From Hellea sp964472905 (GTDB lineage: Bacteria; Pseudomonadota; Alphaproteobacteria; Caulobacterales; Maricaulaceae): DNA of 28,139 bases. The position numbers and the translations under genes are program-made. This document shows, piece after piece, positions 23,375 to 28,139 of this stretch (position 1 is the stretch's first letter; each line of letters begins with the position of its first letter). The notes below the pieces were generated by a model. It was given only the letters and a program-made list of their open reading frames with translations, was not told the DNA's origin and made no database searches. Location: contig CAYYMI010000036.1 in the NCBI GenBank assembly GCA_964472905.1, forward strand, positions 1-28,139. Direction: 5' to 3'.

Positions 23375-23767
23375 CTAAAATGGAAGTATCTGGAAGAAGA
23401 TCATCAAGATGCCAATAACGGAGACAAACCAAACAATGGTGCGTAACCAGGCAACACCTATCCAATAAAGCGGGGCAAAAGCAGCTCTGCCCCAGAAGAA
23501 TAAAGCCGCGCCTAATGCTGTTGAGGCGTTTAAATTATTTGTCTGAGCTGCAACAAGGACGAGCGGCGTAAATAAGACCATAGCTTCGATCATATTTTGG
23601 TTGGCGCGTTTGGCTCGGCCAATAAGGACAGTATCGTCTTTGAGGCTATCACGAGATCCAACAAGAGGCAGAATGCCTTGATAGACAATTCCCATAAGGG
23701 CTTGAACGCCAATCATAAGACCGAAGAGTAGGGCGCTCGCGACGAGATATTTTAGTTCAATAGGCAT
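23375..23767 (-). CDS. MAPEG family membrane protein
   Basis: This 130-residue protein has four hydrophobic segments and the pattern of the MAPEG superfamily (membrane-associated proteins in eicosanoid and glutathione metabolism): GRAKRANQNMIEAMVLFTPLVLVA after the first segment and GAALFFWGRAAFAPLYWIGVAWLRTIVWFVS near the end. Bacterial members are mostly uncharacterised. The ATG at 23767 overlaps the stop of the DUF3291 gene (TAATG). A TTG nine bases upstream is unlikely. It sits inside the pdh operon, 27 bp before pdhB. No link to PDH function is known to me. Confidence 0.85.
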   Translation of the reverse strand: MPIELKYLVASALLFGLMIGVQALMGIVYQGILPLVGSRDSLKDDTVLIGRAKRANQNMIEAMVLFTPLVLVAAQTNNLNASTALGAALFFWGRAAFAPLYWIGVAWLRTIVWFVSVIGILMIFFQILPF

Positions 23768-24255
23768 TAGGCACAATCCTTTCTCGGAAAGTTAGGGGTG
23801 ATGGGATTACCTTGTTCGGAAAACGGCGTTTGAAAATCAAAGGCCTCGGGTGAGGGGCCATTAGCCCTAATCATATCAAGCTTGGCTTTGGCTTCATCCA
23901 AGGACGGAATATGACCGTCTTCAATCCACCATAAAACCATATGGTTCTTACGCATCGGATTAAACCAATCCTCTTTGCCTTGCATAACTTTGGCATGGGC
24001 CGTTTTATAGATAAATCCAAAGAGGTTTTCTATGCTTGCCCAAATCGACATATTGACGAGGGTATAATCACCTTCACCTTCCATCCGCAGCGATAGGGCG
24101 CCATCGGTGTCGTCATCATCAACCAAACGCCAGATAAAGCCAGGGGAGCGGTCAGCGAGCGCATTTATCACCTCAATACGTCCAGTAAATCCGCCCATAC
24201 GGGCATCATCAGCATCGTAAAGCGCTTCGGCGATATTGAGTTGCGCTAGTTGCAT
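23767..24255 (-). CDS. DUF3291 domain protein
   Basis: This 162-residue soluble protein matches the DUF3291 pattern: LAQLNIAEAL, FTGRIEVINALADRSPGFIWRL, LVNMSIWASIENLFGFIYKTAHAKVM, MVLWWIEDGHIPSLDEAKAKL and SPEAFDF. The domain resembles dimeric alpha-beta-barrel (antibiotic-monooxygenase-like) proteins, but its activity is unknown. Its ATG abuts the pdhA stop with no gap (TAG|ATG) and its stop overlaps the MAPEG start, so it must be translated as part of the pdh operon. No signal peptide or membrane segment is visible. Confidence 0.82.
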   Translation of the reverse strand: MQLAQLNIAEALYDADDARMGGFTGRIEVINALADRSPGFIWRLVDDDDTDGALSLRMEGEGDYTLVNMSIWASIENLFGFIYKTAHAKVMQGKEDWFNPMRKNHMVLWWIEDGHIPSLDEAKAKLDMIRANGPSPEAFDFQTPFSEQGNPITPNFPRKDCA

Positions 24256-25269
24256 CTAGGCCTCTAGCAGCACATCTGTGTAAAGCTCAGACGGATCCGG
24301 TTCAGGCGAATTTTGCGCAAATTCTGCACAGTCAGCGACAATGACTTTAATTTCTTTTCCAATGGTTTTGAAGTCATCATCATTTGCCCATTTTTCATCC
24401 AATAAACGTTGCTTGACCATTTCAATAGGGTCGCTCTCGGCCCGTGTTTTGGTGACTTCCTCGCGTGTACGATATTTGGCAGGATCAGACATGGAATGCC
24501 CCCGATAGCGGTAAGTATTCATTTCCAAAATCATCGGGCCCTTACCATCTCTGGCATGTTTAATTGCCTTTTTAGCCGCGTCCCTGACGGCAAGAACATT
24601 CATACCGTCGACTTGTATGCCTTCGATTTCAAAACTTGACCCGCGTTTATAAAGCTCAGTTTCAGCGGATGAGCGCACCACAGATGTCCCCATGGCATAT
24701 TGATTGTTCTCGATGATAAAGACGACAGGGAGATCCCAAAGCTTGGCCATGTTAAAGGCTTCATAGACTTGTCCTTGATTGGACGCGCCATCTCCGAAAA
24801 AGGCGAGACTAACTTTATTATTACCCTTATATTTATTTGCCAGAGCCAACCCAGCTCCAATTGGGACTTGCGCGCCAACAATTCCATGTCCGCCGTAAAA
24901 GTGTTTTTCGGTGGAAAACATATGCATAGAGCCGCCCTTACCGCGAGAATAACCCCCAGAGCGTCCTGTTAGTTCGGCCATAACGCCGCGCGGAGACATA
25001 TCGCAGGCCAGCATATGGGCGTGATCACGGTAACTCGTAATCATTTGATCACCCTCAACCATGCTAGCCTTGCACCCGATCACAACGGCTTCTTGTCCAA
25101 TGTATAAATGGCAGAAACCAGCAATTTGCCCCATCCCGTAAAGCTGACCCGCTTTTTCTTCAAAGCGTCGAATTAAGAGCATATCCCTATAATATTTCAG
25201 AAGCTCACTTTTAGTCGCTTTGAGGGCTTTGCTTTTTTTGGATTTAGACGCAGATTTTTTGGCCGCCAT
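24256..25269 (-). CDS. pdhA: Pyruvate dehydrogenase E1 alpha
   Basis: This 337-residue subunit binds thiamine diphosphate. The TPP motif runs from GDG (159-161) to NN (188-189) with the expected spacing. GGSMHMF, YGGHGIVGAQVPIGAG and the loop YRGHSMSDPAKYRTREEV are typical. The first 20 residues are Lys/Ala/Ser-rich and low-complexity. It is the first gene of the pdhA–DUF3291–MAPEG–pdhB–pdhC unit. The upstream 79 bp contain two GTATAC palindromes near a TATATT-like -10. Confidence 0.96.
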   Translation of the reverse strand: MAAKKSASKSKKSKALKATKSELLKYYRDMLLIRRFEEKAGQLYGMGQIAGFCHLYIGQEAVVIGCKASMVEGDQMITSYRDHAHMLACDMSPRGVMAELTGRSGGYSRGKGGSMHMFSTEKHFYGGHGIVGAQVPIGAGLALANKYKGNNKVSLAFFGDGASNQGQVYEAFNMAKLWDLPVVFIIENNQYAMGTSVVRSSAETELYKRGSSFEIEGIQVDGMNVLAVRDAAKKAIKHARDGKGPMILEMNTYRYRGHSMSDPAKYRTREEVTKTRAESDPIEMVKQRLLDEKWANDDDFKTIGKEIKVIVADCAEFAQNSPEPDPSELYTDVLLEA

Positions 25270-25290
25270 AGTCGCGCTCTCTTAATATAA

Positions 25291-25317
25291 TTCGTATACG
25301 AAATAAATGAGTATACT
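25291..25317. promoter_or_regulatory. Twin GTATAC palindromes upstream of pdhA
   Basis: TTCGTATACGAA (25291-25302) is a perfect 12-bp palindrome. AGTATACT (25310-25317) is a perfect 8-bp one. The GTATAC cores start 17 bp apart. They lie 22-48 bp before the pdhA ATG and overlap AT-rich -10-like sequence. The core resembles GntR-family operators (GT-N2-AC), the family of E. coli PdhR. No such regulator gene is present here. Confidence 0.45.
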
Positions 25318-25348
25318 GGCAAATAATAAAGGGTAACTATGCTAGTTT

Positions 25349-25657
25349 TTAAGGTGTTTGGTCAAGCCAAATCGTCTTTTCTTTCGTTTGCGAAACAAAT
25401 AACATTTCACGAGCTTTGATATCTAATTTATCAAGATCTAAGCCGTCGGCTTTCAGGGCATTCGCGCGGGCTTCGAGGGATTTCCGCTTTTCCGTCACGG
25501 CAGCGAGCTTGATTTCACTCCGCCGGATATCGCCTTCATAATCAACCCAGCGCATCAGGCCTTGAGAGCCGGAGAAGGCATGAAAAGCGAGATAGATATA
25601 AAGCGTAATAAGCGCGAAAATTGGCCATTTTTGACGGATATAACGCAAACGCTCCAT
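25349..25657 (-). CDS. ftsB: Septum formation initiator, FtsB/DivIC family
   Basis: This is a small 102-residue bitopic membrane protein: a short basic N-terminus, one membrane segment (about 11-30), then a periplasmic coiled coil (about 40-70, DIRRSEIKLAAVTEKRKSLEARANALK). A short tail carries the family's DLDKLDIKAREMLFVSQTKEKTIW. FtsB with FtsL and FtsQ activates septal peptidoglycan synthesis in the divisome. Its place between eno and pdhA is conserved in alphaproteobacteria and in E. coli it is also next to eno-linked genes. The symbol rests on fold and context. Confidence 0.85.
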   Translation of the reverse strand: MERLRYIRQKWPIFALITLYIYLAFHAFSGSQGLMRWVDYEGDIRRSEIKLAAVTEKRKSLEARANALKADGLDLDKLDIKAREMLFVSQTKEKTIWLDQTP

Positions 25658-25691
25658 GAGCTTTATTGGAACATTTATAGTTAGTATTGTG

Positions 25692-26576
25692 TTAAGAACT
25701 CGGCTGAAAGTTTACGGCTTGTGAAATACGCGTTAGGCACGCTCTGCCTTCTGGGCTTGGGAAAATCATATAATCATGCGCAAGGCCATGAGCGATGTCC
25801 ACGATAGGAGTTGTTCCGGCGGCCTTCATTTTTTCAACTGATGTCATAATATCAGGATGAAGCAGATCTTTATCCCCTGTATAAACCCATATTGGGGGTA
25901 AAGAGGTGATATCTCCAAAAATAGGGCTGACCAAGGGATGATCTAGCCCTAATTCACCAGCATGGCGCTCGGCCGCGAGTAAAATTTTGCTCCCATCCAG
26001 AAGCTGTTCTTCAGGATGTTGAACCATGTCAGGGTGGGCCATGCGTAAATCAATCCACGGGGAGAGTAAAACAAGTTTGTCAGCAGGCGTTTTAGATTTG
26101 GCTAAGTCTTGCGCTAAAATCATCACCGCATTGGCGCCTGCCGAATCTCCCATTAATATGACGGTCTTAGGCTTATGCTTTTCTAGTGTTTCATCATAAT
26201 GCGCGCGTATCCAGCTATGAGTTCCAGGCGCGTCTATATGGGGGTAGAGTGGATAATCGGGCGCAATGAGGCTGGCCCCTGATTGACGCGCAATTTCACC
26301 CATCATTGGAAAATGTAAGGGCGCAAAACCTGCAACATATCCACCGCCATGGGCGAAATAAATTAACGTGTCATGTCCAGCATAAGTCCAAACAGGCTCT
26401 CCTCGAAATTCTGACCGTGTGATACCATATTTTTTTTGTAATTTCTGATTGGGCGCCGCGGTTAAGCCTTTGCCTTTTTGGAACTGTTTAGCCAGAATTT
26501 TTCGGCCACCAATCAGTTTCAAGACATTAATGATCGTTCTGTGTTTTAAGCTAATGTGAGGCTTAGAATGAGGCAT
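25692..26576 (-). CDS. Alpha/beta hydrolase (HSL-type esterase/lipase)
   Basis: This 294-residue hydrolase belongs to the hormone-sensitive-lipase-like fold-3 family. The oxyanion motif HGGG (76-79), nucleophile S145 in GDSAG, an acid in TGDKD (D235 or D237), and a histidine in AHGLAHDY (H263 or H267) complete the triad. There is no signal peptide, so it is probably cytoplasmic. The substrate is unknown. Short acyl esters are the usual guess for the family. It sits between eno and ftsB, where many relatives have no gene, so it looks like an accessory insertion in a housekeeping array. Confidence 0.88.
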   Translation of the reverse strand: MPHSKPHISLKHRTIINVLKLIGGRKILAKQFQKGKGLTAAPNQKLQKKYGITRSEFRGEPVWTYAGHDTLIYFAHGGGYVAGFAPLHFPMMGEIARQSGASLIAPDYPLYPHIDAPGTHSWIRAHYDETLEKHKPKTVILMGDSAGANAVMILAQDLAKSKTPADKLVLLSPWIDLRMAHPDMVQHPEEQLLDGSKILLAAERHAGELGLDHPLVSPIFGDITSLPPIWVYTGDKDLLHPDIMTSVEKMKAAGTTPIVDIAHGLAHDYMIFPSPEGRACLTRISQAVNFQPSS

Positions 26577-26617
26577 AGACCCCCACCATAAATTACAAGC
26601 TAGCTTTGTCTAGCGGA

Positions 26618-27901
26618 TTAGCGGCCTTTGGGAAGAACGGCGCGGCCTGCATAATGGGCCATAGAACCGAGCTGTTCTTCAATCCGCAGAAGCTGATTAT
26701 ATTTGGCTAGCCGGTCAGAGCGAGCCAGAGACCCCGTTTTAATCTGCCCGCAATTGGTCGCCACAGCCAAATCCGCAATCGTCGTATCGGCTGTTTCGCC
26801 AGAACGGTGGCTCATCACAGCAGTAAAGCCCGCGCGGTGCGCCATATCCACAGCGTCGAGTGTCTCTGATAGAGTTCCGATTTGGTTGACTTTGACGAGG
26901 ATAGAGTTCGCCGCTTTTTTCTCAATCCCTGTTTTCAGGCGCTTAGGGTTCGTCACAAAGAGATCATCGCCCACGAGCTGGCATGTGTCGCCGATCTTGG
27001 CGTTCAGCGCGACCCAGCCGTCCCAATCATCTTCGTCCATACCGTCTTCGATAGAGATAATGGGATAATTCGCAGCCAAATCCGCGAGATAATCGACGAA
27101 TTGCGGTGAGGTCAGTTTTTTACCTTCGCCTTTAAGATTATAGACTTTGCCGTCATAAAACTCTGTCGAGGCTACATCCAGCGCGAGGAAGACATCTTTG
27201 CCGGGCTTATAGCCTGCGGCTTCGACGGCGCTCATAATATAATCCAGCGCTTTGGCGGAGGAGCCGATATTGGGCGCAAAACCGCCTTCATCACCGACAT
27301 TGGTGTTCATCCCGTCAGCTTTGAGCTTGGATTTCAGCGCATGGAAAATCTCTGCCCCACAGCGCAAACCTTCCGAGAAGCTTTCCGCGCCAACGGGCAT
27401 GACCATAAATTCCTGAACGTCGATAGGGTTATCTGCGTGCTCGCCGCCATTGATGATATTCATCATCGGGACGGGCAAAACACGAGCATTGGCCCCGCCA
27501 ACATAGCGGTAGAGCGGGGTCTGCATAGAATCGGCCACGGCCTTAGCGAGAGCAAGCGAGACACCAAGGGTGGCATTTGCCCCGAGGCGGGCTTTATTCT
27601 CTGTGCCGTCAAGCTCGATGAGGAGTTGATCAATGCCGCGTTGGTTCTCGGCCTCAAGGCCATAAAGCGCGTCAGCAATTTCAGTATTGACGTTCAGAAC
27701 TGCTTGGCGAACGCCTTTGCCGAGGTAGCGGGCTTTATCGCCATCGCGAAGCTCAACCGCTTCATGCGCGCCTGTTGACGCGCCAGAGGGCACAGCGTAG
27801 CGGCCAAATCCACCATCGGACAAGCGGACATCAACCTCGAGGGTGGGGTTTCCGCGGCTATCCAGGATTTCCCTGGCAAAAATCTCTTCAATCTCAACCA
27901 T
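26618..27901 (-). CDS. eno: Enolase
   Basis: This 427-residue glycolytic enzyme converts 2-phosphoglycerate to phosphoenolpyruvate. The residues expected for catalysis are E205 (GDEGG), K337 (LVKVNQIG) and the SHRSGET signature (364-370). Magnesium ligands are D242, E285 and D312. The length is normal. A GAGGAG ribosome-binding site precedes the ATG. It follows rpmF by 26 bp on the same strand and may be co-transcribed with it. With the downstream pdh genes it covers the route from 2-phosphoglycerate to acetyl-CoA except pyruvate kinase. Confidence 0.98.
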   Translation of the reverse strand: MVEIEEIFAREILDSRGNPTLEVDVRLSDGGFGRYAVPSGASTGAHEAVELRDGDKARYLGKGVRQAVLNVNTEIADALYGLEAENQRGIDQLLIELDGTENKARLGANATLGVSLALAKAVADSMQTPLYRYVGGANARVLPVPMMNIINGGEHADNPIDVQEFMVMPVGAESFSEGLRCGAEIFHALKSKLKADGMNTNVGDEGGFAPNIGSSAKALDYIMSAVEAAGYKPGKDVFLALDVASTEFYDGKVYNLKGEGKKLTSPQFVDYLADLAANYPIISIEDGMDEDDWDGWVALNAKIGDTCQLVGDDLFVTNPKRLKTGIEKKAANSILVKVNQIGTLSETLDAVDMAHRAGFTAVMSHRSGETADTTIADLAVATNCGQIKTGSLARSDRLAKYNQLLRIEEQLGSMAHYAGRAVLPKGR

Positions 27902-27927
27902 GGGGGCGTCTCCTCTAAGCGCTTGTT

Positions 27928-28107
27928 TTAATCTTTGGGGGTCAGAACCTGACGACCACGATACATCCCTGTTTTCAGGTCGATGTGGTGTTGACGACGA
28001 AGCTCACCGCTATCCTTGTCTTCAACGTAATTGACAGCCGACAGCTTGTCATGCGCGCGGCGCATACCCCGGCGTGAATTTGAAATTTTACTCTTTGGGA
28101 CAGCCAT
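27928..28107 (-). CDS. rpmF: 50S ribosomal protein L32
   Basis: This 59-residue ribosomal protein begins MAVPKSKISNSRRGMRRAH. The ATG at 28107 is chosen because GGAGG lies just before it and it gives the universal N-terminus. An in-frame upstream ATG at 28119 would add four residues and overlap that ribosome-binding site. The CxxC pairs of the zinc-ribbon form are absent (the C- form), which is common in alphaproteobacteria. The gene is complete. Its promoter must lie beyond the right edge of the window. Confidence 0.95.
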   Translation of the reverse strand: MAVPKSKISNSRRGMRRAHDKLSAVNYVEDKDSGELRRQHHIDLKTGMYRGRQVLTPKD

Positions 28108-28139
28108 CAGGGCCTCCATTTAACAATAACAAAGCGGCC

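Noticed and set aside
26597..26606. AAGCTAGCTT palindrome after eno as a terminator
   Set aside because: It is self-complementary with no loop and no T-tract on the - strand. Transcription may run on into the hydrolase gene.

Overview
The window is a chromosomal segment of an alphaproteobacterium of moderate to low G+C. Two conserved gene orders support this. The first is folK–rpoZ–spoT/rsh–pyrE–pdxJ–acpS–lepB–rnc–era–recO on the + strand. The second is rpmF–eno–(hydrolase)–ftsB–pdhA–pdhB–pdhC–lpdA on the - strand, with an E1-beta subunit that carries its own lipoyl domain and an L32 without zinc cysteines. I suspect the Hyphomonadaceae/Maricaulales/Robiginitomaculum side of the Caulobacterales, but that is inference from gene order, not a phylogeny. 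No tRNA, rRNA, CRISPR array, transposase or phage gene was recognised.

Layout. 1-169: a structured, non-coding stretch that I cannot name. 170-3316 (-): threonine aldolase and a Slt70-type lytic transglycosylase. 3434-5666 (+): dapA, smpB and an outer-membrane beta-barrel protein. 5679-6877 (-): a translationally coupled pair, NYN-domain protein and family-5 uracil-DNA glycosylase. 6925-16297 (+): folK, a GAF–LuxR regulator lying inside the usual folK/rpoZ junction, rpoZ, then the tightly packed run from rsh to recO (ppGpp metabolism, pyrimidine and PLP synthesis, ACP activation, protein export, RNase III, Era, RecO). 16363-17460 (+): an acyltransferase-3 membrane protein. 17467-28107 (-): the pyruvate dehydrogenase locus with eno and rpmF upstream. 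DUF3291 and MAPEG genes lie between pdhA and pdhB. A long acidic, repeat-containing membrane-anchored protein of unknown function lies between pdhC and lpdA.

How it works together. Most genes are housekeeping: enolase and the complete PDH complex (E1a, E1b, E2, E3) move carbon from 2-phosphoglycerate to acetyl-CoA. The spoT operon joins the stringent response to nucleotide, cofactor, translation and envelope functions.

The most unusual part is 7440-8580. The GAF–LuxR gene is bracketed by two short transcription-unit-like elements. Each has a TAGGTA-N4-TRCCTA palindrome, matching the TRGGY half-site known for GerE/LuxR-type HTH proteins, and each ends in a hairpin terminator. A 15-nt stretch of the downstream element (8525-8539) is complementary, in two collinear blocks, to the upstream element (7490-7498 and 7512-7518). 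This looks like a small regulator-plus-two-sRNA cassette. It is a hypothesis from sequence alone.
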